Source of the DNA: Chlorobiota bacterium
Lineage (GTDB): Bacteria > Bacteroidota > Ignavibacteria > Kapaibacteriales > UBA961
NCBI GenBank assembly: GCA_014191195.1
Contig: BJGZ01000004.1
Span: forward strand, 62,001 to 126,000
Reading direction: 5' to 3'
DNA length: 64,000 nucleotides
Shown here one piece after another: positions 46,447-55,064 of the stretch (its first letter is position 1; the number at the start of each line of letters is the position of its first letter). The position numbers were made by a program, and so were the translations under genes. The notes below the pieces were generated by a model. That model searched no databases, had not been told where the DNA came from, and saw nothing but the letters and a program-made list of their open reading frames with translations.

Positions 46447-46814
46447 ATGCTCTTATTCTGATTGGTATAGGTGGTGCATGTGGAAGTATTGCCAGATATG
46501 CTATAAGTACGTGGATGAATGGAAGTACTGGGCTTTTTCCTGCTGGTACATTTATTGTAAATGCTTTAGGATGCTTTATCTTAGGCTTTTTATTTTCTTT
46601 TTCCGAACAAAAACTATCCGATACACTGTATAAAGGAATTGGGATAGGATTTTGCGGAGGTTTTACAACCTTCTCTGCATTTAGTTTTGAATCATATTCT
46701 TTATGGAAAAATCATCATATCGTTGAAGCTTTTTTATATACTTCATCTAGCTTCATCGTTGGTTTAGCTGCAATTACTGCCGGTATTCTTTTAGGTGGAT
46801 TATTAAGAAAATAA
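46443..46814 (+). CDS. crcB: fluoride ion transporter CrcB/FluC
   Basis: Small dual-topology fluoride channel, 123 aa with four transmembrane segments. It carries the family signatures GGACGSIARYAIS, GTFIVNALGCFILGF and GFCGGFTTFSAFSFES (the sodium site and pore Phe region). No crcB (fluoride) riboswitch was found in the upstream region, which is coding sequence. The 4-base overlap with the upstream membrane protein gene suggests co-expression. Confidence 0.95.
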   Translation: MNALILIGIGGACGSIARYAISTWMNGSTGLFPAGTFIVNALGCFILGFLFSFSEQKLSDTLYKGIGIGFCGGFTTFSAFSFESYSLWKNHHIVEAFLYTSSSFIVGLAAITAGILLGGLLRK

Positions 46815-46822
46815 AGCAATGT

Positions 46823-48070
46823 TTATTTTAATGATGATAAAAAGGTATCTAAAGGGAAGTTTTGCTGGGTACCTTCTTTTAAATTTTTGACAATACATTC
46901 AGACTTATCAGCTTCTTCTGGTCCGATTATAATGGCAAATTGTGCATTGTGCTTATCAGCATCTTTCATCTGTGCTTTTAATGAACGATTCTGAACATCT
47001 GTTATAACAATATAATTGGTAGTATTTCTTATCATGTGCGCAGTTTGAATAGCCTTTGATCTTGCATCATTACTTTCAAATCCGATGATATAATAATCAG
47101 GATTAATTGTATCAGGTGAAAATCCATGGGCATTCATTGCAATTATTAATCGTTCAATTCCAAAAGCAAATCCAATACTTGGTGTATTTTTTCCGCCAAA
47201 TTGCTCAAAAAGATCATTATATCGTCCACCACCGCCTAAAGCATCTTGTGAACCTAATGCATTCGAAGTAAATTCAAATACAGTATGAGAATAATAATCT
47301 AAACCTCTTACCAAGGTAGATTGTTGAATAAAAGGGATATTCAATCTAGTAAGATATTCACATACTTTATCAAAATGAATAGTACTTTCATCATCTAAAT
47401 AGTCAAGTAATTTTGGGGCATTCGCAGCAATTAACTTGTCATCTAGGTTTTTTGAATCCAAAATTCTTAATGGATTAAGAACTAATCTTTTTTGAGAATC
47501 TTCTGATAATGTATTGATATTGCTTTGAAAATAGTCTAATAACACTGATCTATATATAGACCTAACTTGCGGAGTTGCTAATGTATTTATAGACAGTACA
47601 CTGTTAGAAATTCCAAGCTTTTGTAAAAAAGTATATGCTAAAGAAATAATTTCAATATCTGCTTCAACAGAAGCAGCACATAATAACTCTGCACCAAATT
47701 GGTGGAATTGTCTTTGACGTCCCTTTTGAGGCCTTTCATAACGAAAGAATGGTCCATTATACCACACTCTAGATAATTGTTGCTGTGCAGTGATATTATG
47801 CTGGACGGCAGCGCGGACAACAGATGCGGTTGCTTCAGGCCTTAATGTAAGAATATCTCCACCTTTATCGGGGAACGTATACATTTCCTTTCCAACAACA
47901 TCAGTATTTTCACCAATTGTTCTTTTAAATACATCGATACTTTCAAATATGGGTGTTCTTATCTCAGAATATCCAAATTGATTCGTAAGTATACTGATAA
48001 TATGTTCTATATATTGCCAGGTATATATTTCTGGAGAAATGATGTCCTTAGTACCACGAATTGCTTGCAT
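46823..48070 (-). CDS. hisS: histidyl-tRNA synthetase
   Basis: Class II aminoacyl-tRNA synthetase that charges tRNA-His. Motif 1 region (IRTPIFESIDVFKRTIGEN), the substrate block LRPEATASVVRA, motif 2 FRYERPQKGRQRQFHQFGAE, the His-specific LVRGLDYYSHTVFE and motif 3 GGGGRYNDLFEQFGG with SIGFAFGIERL are all present. The C-terminal anticodon-binding domain (about 320-415) is intact. It lies 15 bases after the barrel protein gene, so the two share a transcript. At 415 aa it is normal in length. Confidence 0.97.
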   Translation of the reverse strand: MQAIRGTKDIISPEIYTWQYIEHIISILTNQFGYSEIRTPIFESIDVFKRTIGENTDVVGKEMYTFPDKGGDILTLRPEATASVVRAAVQHNITAQQQLSRVWYNGPFFRYERPQKGRQRQFHQFGAELLCAASVEADIEIISLAYTFLQKLGISNSVLSINTLATPQVRSIYRSVLLDYFQSNINTLSEDSQKRLVLNPLRILDSKNLDDKLIAANAPKLLDYLDDESTIHFDKVCEYLTRLNIPFIQQSTLVRGLDYYSHTVFEFTSNALGSQDALGGGGRYNDLFEQFGGKNTPSIGFAFGIERLIIAMNAHGFSPDTINPDYYIIGFESNDARSKAIQTAHMIRNTTNYIVITDVQNRSLKAQMKDADKHNAQFAIIIGPEEADKSECIVKNLKEGTQQNFPLDTFLSSLK

Positions 48071-48085
48071 AGTAAATGCCTATAG

Positions 48086-50023
48086 TTAAAAGTGAATGCT
48101 AGATTGCAAAAGTATATTTGGCAGAGTTCTAAAAAGTTTCTCATTAGAATATTGCCATTCATACCAGCCCTGAAATTGCAATGTATTTCCATTAGAAAAC
48201 TGAGCTTGTATACTCATTTCTGGTCCTATTGATGTAGTTAATACATTAGGCTGTAAAGCATTTTGTCCTAATGGATCTATCAGTACATTTTTTTGAATTA
48301 AAGCATAATAACGTACACCAATTCCTGTTCTGATTCCATTAACAGACGGAACAAAAATAAGCATTTTAATAAACTGTTCTGTGCTTGTGTTTATTGGAGT
48401 TTCACTAAATTCAGACCATGACAGCATACCTCTATCAAAAAGCCGCGCAAAAATTCTTGTTTCAATTTCATAACCTTTACTTAATCGATAAATGATAGAG
48501 TCTTTATAGCTAATCTGCCTAAAACTAAAGCTTTTTGTATCACCAATTAGATTTTCAAAATCATATACAGTATAATTGGCCATAACTTCGCATCTAGGAT
48601 GCATTTCAAAAGAGTTAAGTATCCAATGAAGACTTGGTGAAAAACGAATAATACGGTTCCAATTGTTTAATGCGCTTCTTTGGGATTTAATAAATACCAG
48701 ATGAGTATTTTGAATTCCGGTTGATAATGACATTGTTAGAGAAGGAGATATTCTATGAATCCAATCTAGATTAGCTATAAGAACTTGCTCATCACGGTCA
48801 TCATTATTATCTGTACTCGGAGTATTATACTGCAATAAAGAAGCTGATCCATTAAATAGTAAAGTATCCTGTGCAGAAAGCGGTAAAGTAGATTGTTCAA
48901 AGAAGCGTATTCTATTGGTGGTATTATCACGCAAAAATTCCTGTTTTCTAATCACATTCTCATCAATAGATGCAAGGTCAAATACTTTTTGAACCGAATT
49001 ATTTTCATCTCTGGAATATATGGTTAGTCCTGCTTGATGTTTAATACCATGGAGATTTTTAACATGCAAAGAAGTAGTAAGGGAAATAACTAATTCTTCA
49101 AGATTTCTATTCACAGATGTTGTGGGTACACCTTCTATTGGTTGTCTGTATAATCTATCAATATCCGCAGATTCTACTTGAAGTTGCATACTTGCAGACA
49201 ATGGACCATATATATCTAATCCAAGTTCCGTATTAAGCATTATTCTTTGTTCTAATCTTCTTTCAATAGACAAAGAATCAAAAGATCCCAAAACAGGTGA
49301 ATAAAAGTCTCGATTAAGTAATGTAGAATGAATATCAATTAATAGCTTACTATTACTTAAAGGCGAAATATAATTAAAACATGAAACTCTAAAATCAGCA
49401 TCTGAAGAATGTCTGTTATCATCAATTGATGTATATGTTCCGTAGCCATTCCCTTGCAAAAACAAGTTTTCATTTAAAGGAATTGGCTTAATTTTTACCA
49501 TTCCATATGTACTTATACCACCAGCTTGGACACCTAATTGTTGATTATTTTCATAACCTATTAAAGCTTCTGTACTTACATAATTATTAGGCTTAAATCC
49601 TAATCCTCCATAATACCCCAATTTTTGAGCACTTTGTAATGCTATACTTCTAGAATCTTTTGTTGTAAACCATAATACTTGTCCTATAAAGCATAGATTA
49701 TCACTGATATTCTGAGAAGCTGCAATATGTATGCCTTGATCATCCCTTACTGCTGTTGTGGAGGTTCTCATAATCGTACCACGATAGCGTTGTCTCATAA
49801 AAAAGTTGAGGCCATTCTTTCCATAAATAGACGCATCTGCATCATTCGAAAAAATGAATGTATTGGCTAATTTATCTGTTCCAAAACGCAAAGAATTAGG
49901 CTGAATAATTGAGTCTTGCGCAGGAAATACTGATAAAAAAGCAGTAGAGTTTTGTCCATATAATGTAACAAAAGATCCACACATACTTAAACATATAAAT
50001 AGTGAAATAAGTATAGATTTCAT
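48086..50023 (-). CDS. outer-membrane barrel-like hypothetical protein
   Basis: 645 aa with a signal peptide (residues 1-23, SLFICLSMCGSFVTLYG). From about residue 60 on there are many short strands with alternating hydrophobic and polar residues, and the sequence ends in a Phe (LQSSIHF), as in outer-membrane barrels. No plug domain or recognised family is seen. Located directly upstream of hisS and probably co-transcribed with it. The role is unknown; it could be a structural or transport barrel. Confidence 0.6.
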   Translation of the reverse strand: MKSILISLFICLSMCGSFVTLYGQNSTAFLSVFPAQDSIIQPNSLRFGTDKLANTFIFSNDADASIYGKNGLNFFMRQRYRGTIMRTSTTAVRDDQGIHIAASQNISDNLCFIGQVLWFTTKDSRSIALQSAQKLGYYGGLGFKPNNYVSTEALIGYENNQQLGVQAGGISTYGMVKIKPIPLNENLFLQGNGYGTYTSIDDNRHSSDADFRVSCFNYISPLSNSKLLIDIHSTLLNRDFYSPVLGSFDSLSIERRLEQRIMLNTELGLDIYGPLSASMQLQVESADIDRLYRQPIEGVPTTSVNRNLEELVISLTTSLHVKNLHGIKHQAGLTIYSRDENNSVQKVFDLASIDENVIRKQEFLRDNTTNRIRFFEQSTLPLSAQDTLLFNGSASLLQYNTPSTDNNDDRDEQVLIANLDWIHRISPSLTMSLSTGIQNTHLVFIKSQRSALNNWNRIIRFSPSLHWILNSFEMHPRCEVMANYTVYDFENLIGDTKSFSFRQISYKDSIIYRLSKGYEIETRIFARLFDRGMLSWSEFSETPINTSTEQFIKMLIFVPSVNGIRTGIGVRYYALIQKNVLIDPLGQNALQPNVLTTSIGPEMSIQAQFSNGNTLQFQGWYEWQYSNEKLFRTLPNILLQSSIHF

Positions 50024-50087
50024 TCTTCAATTTACAATTATTAACTATTGTTTTTAAGGATTTTAAGATGATTATAGAGAAACACCA

Positions 50088-50095
50088 TATGTTTG
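50088..50095 (+). promoter_or_regulatory. -7 promoter element for rlmI
   Basis: TATGTTTG matches TAnnTTTG completely and would place the start about 26 bases before the rlmI ATG. A convincing -33 TTTG is not seen. Confidence 0.4.
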
Positions 50096-50126
50096 CTACC
50101 ATTTCAGTAATAAAGAGTAGAAAATT

Positions 50127-51308
50127 ATGTCTGATTCATATCCAATCTTAATGTTGAAGCCTGGTATACATAATCGTATTAGGAATGGTCATCCTTGGGC
50201 TTTTAAAGATGAATTAATGCCTCATGAGCCATTAGAAGCTGGCGTAATAGTGCAATTACACACAGATTATGGCTATGATATTGGACTTGGATTCTATCAT
50301 CCTACTAGTCAAATTGCTATTAGATTATTAAGAGTAAAGCAAGGACTTATAGACACTTCTTTCTTTATTGATAGATTAAGTTTAGCTTTAGCATTAAGGG
50401 ATAGATTATTTCCGCATGAACCTATATATCGATTATGTTTTGGGGAATCAGATGGACTTCCGGGATTAATTATTGATAGATATGGTGATTATTGTGCTCT
50501 GCAATTATTATCTGCTGGTATGGACAAAAAACGACAAGAAATTGTTGAAGCTTTGCAATCAATTATTCCCACATTAAAAGGGATCATAGCAAAAAATGAT
50601 TCTCAGTTAAGAGTTAAAGAAGGATTAGAAAAAAGTGAAGAAGTTCTTTGGGGTACAATTCCAGATAATATTTCTATAACTGAGAATGGAATTGCTTTAT
50701 CGATATCTTTAATACAAGGACAAAAAACCGGATATTATTTAGATCAACGATTAAACCGATCATTTGTAAGTAAAATAAGTAAAGATTTAACTGTACTAGA
50801 TTGTTTTACTAATCAGGGTGGTTTTGCTTTACATGCTGCTTTTGGTGGTGCATCAAAAGTACTTGGCATAGACAGTGCAAAATCTGCTATAGATGCTAGT
50901 ATTGTAAATGCACAATTGAATAATTATAATCAATGTTCTTTTATTCAAGCTGATGTATTTGATTATATTAAAAAAGCTGCTCTAGATGGCGATAAATGGG
51001 ATATTGTAATCTTAGATCCTCCAGCTTTTACAAAAAGTAAAACCACACTTTCTAAAGCCAAGCGTGGCTATGCAGAGATAAATCGTCAAGCATTAAAACT
51101 GATACATACTGGAGGCTTTTTAGTGACTGCTAGTTGCTCTCAGCTTTTTTCTGAAGCTATGTTGATAGAGTGCGTCCAGCAGGAAGCAAAAAGAATAAAT
51201 AGACAAATAAGCTTGATATATAAAGGTGGGCAAAGTCCATGCCATCCAATTTTACCAAGTATGCTAGAAACCTCTTATTTAAAATGCTTGGTTTTTAGTG
51301 TTCAATAA
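50127..51308 (+). CDS. rlmI: 23S rRNA m5C methyltransferase RlmI-like
   Basis: SAM-dependent RNA methyltransferase of the RlmI/RlmK family, in E. coli methylating C1962 of 23S rRNA. The N-terminal PUA domain starts LKPGIHNRIRNGHPWAFKDE. The central Rossmann fold shows LDCFTNQGGFALHAA (motif I), GIDSAKSAI and the m5C motif DPPAFTKSK; a further Cys in VTASCSQLF is the likely catalytic nucleophile. At 393 aa it is full length. It is divergent from the barrel gene and convergent with the TonB receptor, whose stop is two bases away. Confidence 0.93.
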   Translation: MSDSYPILMLKPGIHNRIRNGHPWAFKDELMPHEPLEAGVIVQLHTDYGYDIGLGFYHPTSQIAIRLLRVKQGLIDTSFFIDRLSLALALRDRLFPHEPIYRLCFGESDGLPGLIIDRYGDYCALQLLSAGMDKKRQEIVEALQSIIPTLKGIIAKNDSQLRVKEGLEKSEEVLWGTIPDNISITENGIALSISLIQGQKTGYYLDQRLNRSFVSKISKDLTVLDCFTNQGGFALHAAFGGASKVLGIDSAKSAIDASIVNAQLNNYNQCSFIQADVFDYIKKAALDGDKWDIVILDPPAFTKSKTTLSKAKRGYAEINRQALKLIHTGGFLVTASCSQLFSEAMLIECVQQEAKRINRQISLIYKGGQSPCHPILPSMLETSYLKCLVFSVQ

Positions 51309-51309
51309 A

Positions 51310-53706
51310 TTAAAAATCTATTTCTGCACCAAAGATGATTGTTCTTCTTTGGCCAGGAAAAAATTCTTTGCCTTCTCCACCCGATGCATATAAAGTATCA
51401 AATATATTAATCGCTTGCATTTTAAGTCTTAATGCAGGTATTCCTATAGATATATTTTTATATTCATATTGAATGTCAATGCCAAAGACAGTATATGAAT
51501 CTACTGTATTATCTGTATAATATCCAGATAGGGAATTAGATAGATCTTCTTTAATTCTTGCATCGGTTCGAAGAAGATTACCAAAATTATCGGTATGAAA
51601 TCCTCCCATTATCTTAGAATGAATAGATAAGAAGGTGGAATTACTTCTAAAAGATATTCTTCCAAATCCAATAATGTCTGGAAACCCTGCTACAGTATTA
51701 TTATTGAGCGAAACTGCTTCTCCCTTTGCTGTATAATATGTATAATCAATAATTGTATTCTTACTATAGGTTAGATTACCAGCTAATTCCAAAGTATAGG
51801 ATTGTGAAATCATGAAAGATTTACTTAATTCTAATTCAATTCCCATATGATCTGTTCTTGGAGCATTACCATCTACAGGGACACCAAAGATGTCTAAACG
51901 CCCACTTTTTACTAATTCATTATAATAATTCATTACATATATAGTTATGCCCACATTAACATTATTGGATTGATATTTCCAACCTAATTCGGTATTAAGC
52001 ATATGTTCTGGCTTTACTAATGGATCAGAAAAATCGAAACCAATTTGTCCATTTGGTAATATTAACGATTTAAATAAAGGTCTAGCACCAAAATATGAGT
52101 CCTCTGCTGCATATAAATTCCTCATGCGTGGCTCTCTGGAGGTATAAGCTAATGAAAATGAAAATGTATTCTCTTCATCTGCTTTTAATACACTTCCTAT
52201 ACGAGGATTAAAAAAAAGATAGTTTTTTGAAAATAGTTGATTTCCATTTCCAATTGAACTGCCATTAATATCTACATAAGAAGTATAAGAATTACCTGCT
52301 TTTTCTTTAGAAATCCCATAAAGATGATGAACAAGTTGTGCTTCTGCTTTGATTGAGAATTTGTCTGATATATTCCATTCTTCTCTAGCAAAAGCCGATA
52401 GTATTCTTCTATGCCCTTGATATTCATACATGGTATAATCGGGGTCGAAACCAGATGGTAATTGTTCTGCATATCGAATCTTACCCCAATGAATAGAATT
52501 ATGTGATCGATATTCTGCTCCTAAGGTTAATACTCCTTTTTCATGTTCCCAAACAAGCCTTGGTATCCAGCCATATTGAGAATTTCCAACAAATCCACGT
52601 ATAAGAGCATTAGCTGGAATAATACTATCTTGAAATCCATATTCTGGCGTAATTCTTAATGTTGCAGCATCTGCCCAGGATGCGTCATAATCAAAGAAAC
52701 CTTCACCTGAATAATGAAATAATGTTGATTTTAATGATAGATGTTCACTTATGTGAATATCGTTAAGGATTTCAATATGCGGTTGCGAAAAATTCTCGAT
52801 TTCTTGTCTTCTTCGATTAGTAAACCATCCAACTGTTGCTCCAGATGAATCATAAGACCATCCATTTAGATTTTCTCTTTGTAATGATGGACTGTTTATC
52901 CATGATTTCGGTAGCCCTGTATATGCCAATGCATCTGATATTGGGCCACCATATACATTAATCTGACTTATACTTTTATCGTCAAATCGAGTTGCGCTTA
53001 AGAAATAACTTTGTAATGTACTATATGAGTGTTTTCTTGATCCAAGTGATTGTATAGAGGTTAATTTAGCATTAAAGGCATATTGTGATCCAATCAAACC
53101 ACTTTGAATATGTAAAGATGACTTAGTAATCGATGGATACCAAGTATCTTGATTATCATTATTACTAAATAATTGCTGAAATCCAATGAATTGCGATGCA
53201 GTTACTTTGTATTGTGAGGCCCCAGCTATTGTTTGAATATTGATACTTCCTGCCATTGCAGCAGAACCATAATTCATTAATCCTGCACCCCTTTGAACTT
53301 GAATAGATTCTGAGCTGGAGGCTATATCTGGAACATTAATCATATACACATTATGATCTTCTGGATCATTCTGTGGAACCCCATTAATCATTACCGATAT
53401 TCTTCTTTGGTCAAAACCCCTTAATGATATTGATGTATATCCAATATTATTTCCATTTTGTGTAACTGAGTATAAAGAGGGAAGTTCACTTAATACATGT
53501 CCTATGTCTAATGCAGAGTTTTTTTCTTGTATTTGCCCCGAGTTTAATTCAGAATATGTAACAGAAGATTGTACCTTTGCCAAAGTAGAACTAATAGAAA
53601 TACTTGGAGTTATATATACTCTTTTGTGTACTGAGTCATGCTGAATTTGTGCGAAAGCAGAAAAATGCGAGGCAATAAGCAAAGAAAAGATTAGAGCAAA
53701 TTTCAT
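51310..53706 (-). CDS. TonB-dependent receptor under TPP riboswitch, putative thiamine receptor
   Basis: 798 aa. The start was set at the ATG at 53706 because it opens a signal peptide (FALIFSLLIASHFSAFA); the frame from 53760 adds 18 residues and overlaps the expression platform. The plug region has DIGHVLSELPSLYSVTQ, SISLRGFDQRRISVMINGVPQ and SIQVQRGAGLMNYGSAAMAG. A long barrel ends in a final Phe (GAEIDF). There is no carboxypeptidase-like domain, unlike the other receptors here. A TPP riboswitch lies in its leader, so it is inferred to import thiamine or a precursor across the outer membrane. Confidence 0.92.
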   Translation of the reverse strand: MKFALIFSLLIASHFSAFAQIQHDSVHKRVYITPSISISSTLAKVQSSVTYSELNSGQIQEKNSALDIGHVLSELPSLYSVTQNGNNIGYTSISLRGFDQRRISVMINGVPQNDPEDHNVYMINVPDIASSSESIQVQRGAGLMNYGSAAMAGSINIQTIAGASQYKVTASQFIGFQQLFSNNDNQDTWYPSITKSSLHIQSGLIGSQYAFNAKLTSIQSLGSRKHSYSTLQSYFLSATRFDDKSISQINVYGGPISDALAYTGLPKSWINSPSLQRENLNGWSYDSSGATVGWFTNRRRQEIENFSQPHIEILNDIHISEHLSLKSTLFHYSGEGFFDYDASWADAATLRITPEYGFQDSIIPANALIRGFVGNSQYGWIPRLVWEHEKGVLTLGAEYRSHNSIHWGKIRYAEQLPSGFDPDYTMYEYQGHRRILSAFAREEWNISDKFSIKAEAQLVHHLYGISKEKAGNSYTSYVDINGSSIGNGNQLFSKNYLFFNPRIGSVLKADEENTFSFSLAYTSREPRMRNLYAAEDSYFGARPLFKSLILPNGQIGFDFSDPLVKPEHMLNTELGWKYQSNNVNVGITIYVMNYYNELVKSGRLDIFGVPVDGNAPRTDHMGIELELSKSFMISQSYTLELAGNLTYSKNTIIDYTYYTAKGEAVSLNNNTVAGFPDIIGFGRISFRSNSTFLSIHSKIMGGFHTDNFGNLLRTDARIKEDLSNSLSGYYTDNTVDSYTVFGIDIQYEYKNISIGIPALRLKMQAINIFDTLYASGGEGKEFFPGQRRTIIFGAEIDF

Positions 53707-53749
53707 GGTAAGAGCAGAATAAGTATATAAATAGTTATTCCGTAGAAGA

Positions 53750-53769
53750 TATTTCCACATTGGGAAATA
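53750..53769 (-). promoter_or_regulatory. hairpin in the expression platform of the TPP riboswitch
   Basis: TATTTCC (53750-53756) pairs with GGAAATA (53763-53769) over seven bases around a 6-base loop. It lies between the aptamer and the receptor ATG (about 45 bases) and could be the switching helix. There is no T tract, so regulation may be at translation or through another helix. Confidence 0.45.
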
Positions 53770-53781
53770 AGAGATATGAAT

Positions 53782-53857
53782 CGTTTTCCTACGCCAGTAT
53801 TAACTGGATCAGGTTCAAAGAGTATAATCTCAGCCGCATATATCGGCACCTCTAACG
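53782..53857 (-). promoter_or_regulatory. TPP (THI-box) riboswitch aptamer
   Basis: On the minus strand the conserved blocks of the THI box appear in order: GAGGTGCC, GGCTGAGA, CTTTGAACCTGATC, GTTAATACTGGCGTAGGAAA. P1 can form between CGTT at the 5' end and AACG at the 3' end. It precedes the TonB receptor at 51310-53706, so the receptor should be repressed when thiamine pyrophosphate is high. Confidence 0.95.
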
Positions 53858-53864
53858 GACAGAT

Positions 53865-53872
53865 CAAAACTA
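53865..53872 (-). promoter_or_regulatory. -7 promoter element for the riboswitch transcript
   Basis: TAGTTTTG on the minus strand matches TAnnTTTG fully. It would start transcription about eight bases before the P1 stem of the TPP aptamer. A clear -33 element is not seen. Confidence 0.5.
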
Positions 53873-53943
53873 AGAGATTTATTTGTAAACAGATACATTT
53901 TTATATAAAATCTGTAATTTATCTTATAAAAAAAGGAAATTAT

Positions 53944-54198
53944 ATGGAAATATTTATATGCCGCGGTTATTCTGGGCAAATTTATAGAATGAATGTAAAT
54001 GAACATTTACTGTTAAATGATATTATTCCAATCATTGCCGAGGGCATTGGTTTCTATACTTCTAATCAAGATAGAATTGGTATGTATAATCTTTCAAAAG
54101 ATTGGGAGTATTTACCTCAGGATTCCTTGATATCAAGGGGAACACAACAAGGAGATTTAATTATCTTAGCAGATGGTGGCACTTGCCATAAAGAATAA
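53944..54198 (+). CDS. ubiquitin-like beta-grasp protein ending in Gly-Gly plus five residues
   Basis: 84 aa. The ATG at 53944 follows GGAAA with normal spacing; longer frames run through the TPP aptamer and are rejected. The N-terminus MEIFICRGYSGQIYRMNVNE aligns by eye with ubiquitin's opening hairpin, a helix-like LLLNDIIPIIAEGIG follows, and a later IISRG-type turn and DLIILADGG end with Gly78-Gly79 and a tail TCHKE. Such folds include YukD/EsaB and bacterial ubiquitin-like (Bub/Bil) proteins; ThiS and MoaD also end in GG, but without a tail. No E1, E2 or deubiquitinase gene lies next to it, so the function is open. The lipoprotein starts four bases after its stop. Confidence 0.6.
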   Translation: MEIFICRGYSGQIYRMNVNEHLLLNDIIPIIAEGIGFYTSNQDRIGMYNLSKDWEYLPQDSLISRGTQQGDLIILADGGTCHKE

Positions 54199-54202
54199 TG
54201 GT

Positions 54203-54646
54203 ATGAGATCTACAAAACATTTCATCTGTGTACTCTCAATCGTGATATTATGGAGCTGTGCTAGCGGAGATTCTTTGCGATATTTTCCTATAAAAATACC
54301 TAAGTCTTCAAGTGAACAATGTATTAGACAGGTTAAAGATTCTCTTCCTAGTTATGGTTTTTTACTATATGGTTTTTCAAAAGATAGTTTATTATCCATA
54401 AAATATATTAGATCAGGGGCTTTAAATGAGAGAGAAGTTCGTTTATTACTTACTTCTCATCCAGACCAACCTTATTGTAGAGCCAATATTCGAATTACTA
54501 CTTTTTTTAGAAAAGATACTATTATAGAATATTATGATGAAAAACAGGGTTTTCCTGCTTCTCATCGCACAGATTTTAAAGAGGCTTTACTTATGATAAA
54601 AAGGACTGCCGAATTATATCTTCCTCCCAAAAAAAGAAAAAATTAG
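54203..54646 (+). CDS. hypothetical lipoprotein next to the ubiquitin-like gene
   Basis: 147 aa starting at 54203, where the signal segment ends with a lipobox-like LWSC (Cys19); the Trp at that place is unusual. The mature part is small and mixed alpha/beta (VRLLLTSHPDQPYCRANIRI, DFKEALLMIKRTAELYL) with a basic tail (PPKKRKN). No family is recognised. It is probably co-transcribed with the ubiquitin-like gene. Its stop overlaps the stop of the convergent DCC gene by four bases. Confidence 0.6.
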   Translation: MRSTKHFICVLSIVILWSCASGDSLRYFPIKIPKSSSEQCIRQVKDSLPSYGFLLYGFSKDSLLSIKYIRSGALNEREVRLLLTSHPDQPYCRANIRITTFFRKDTIIEYYDEKQGFPASHRTDFKEALLMIKRTAELYLPPKKRKN

Positions 54647-55056
54647 CTGTGGAAACGATGGATATTTTCTTTGTTTGGTAATAAACATAATTCTTGCCTA
54701 CCAAACCATTGTATTCGGTTAAAAGCGATATAATCATAGATAGCATTTCTTAAAAAAGGGGGAATTAACCATAATAGTGCGGCAAGATATTTCCAATAAA
54801 ACCCCATTGCAATCATGATAGCTATGATTGCTTCAGTTTTACTTAAAAAAACACCATGTTTATATACCAAGATAGAATCTGGAATATCTGTTATTGATGG
54901 AGTATATAATTCAGAAAATATTATTCCATTTAATGGGGCAAAATGAGATAATGAACTGTGTTCATGACGAAGAATAAATTGTATAGAAGAATTACATAAT
55001 ATGCATGTACTATCAAAAAAGATAATAGGATAGCTATATGTTTGCATATTCTTCAT
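54643..55056 (-). CDS. DCC (DUF393) thiol-disulfide oxidoreductase-like protein
   Basis: 137 aa. The DCC motif lies at the N-terminus as FFDSTCILC (Cys18-x2-Cys21, usually DGxCxxC), followed by SIQFILRHE. The hydrophobic stretch around residues 80-105 and the C-terminal YDYIAFNRIQWFGRQE fit family members, which are probably redox proteins. Located directly downstream of the M20 amidohydrolase (8 bases), so co-transcribed. Confidence 0.85.
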   Translation of the reverse strand: MKNMQTYSYPIIFFDSTCILCNSSIQFILRHEHSSLSHFAPLNGIIFSELYTPSITDIPDSILVYKHGVFLSKTEAIIAIMIAMGFYWKYLAALLWLIPPFLRNAIYDYIAFNRIQWFGRQELCLLPNKENIHRFHS

Positions 55057-55064
55057 ATGTACTC

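Noticed and set aside
53776-53943. N-terminal extension of the ubiquitin-like protein
   Set aside because: It would translate the complement of the TPP aptamer; the 53944 ATG has a ribosome site.
53944-54198. ThiS sulfur carrier, given the nearby TPP riboswitch
   Set aside because: The riboswitch acts on the opposite strand, the protein is longer and the GG is not terminal. It is kept only as an alternative.
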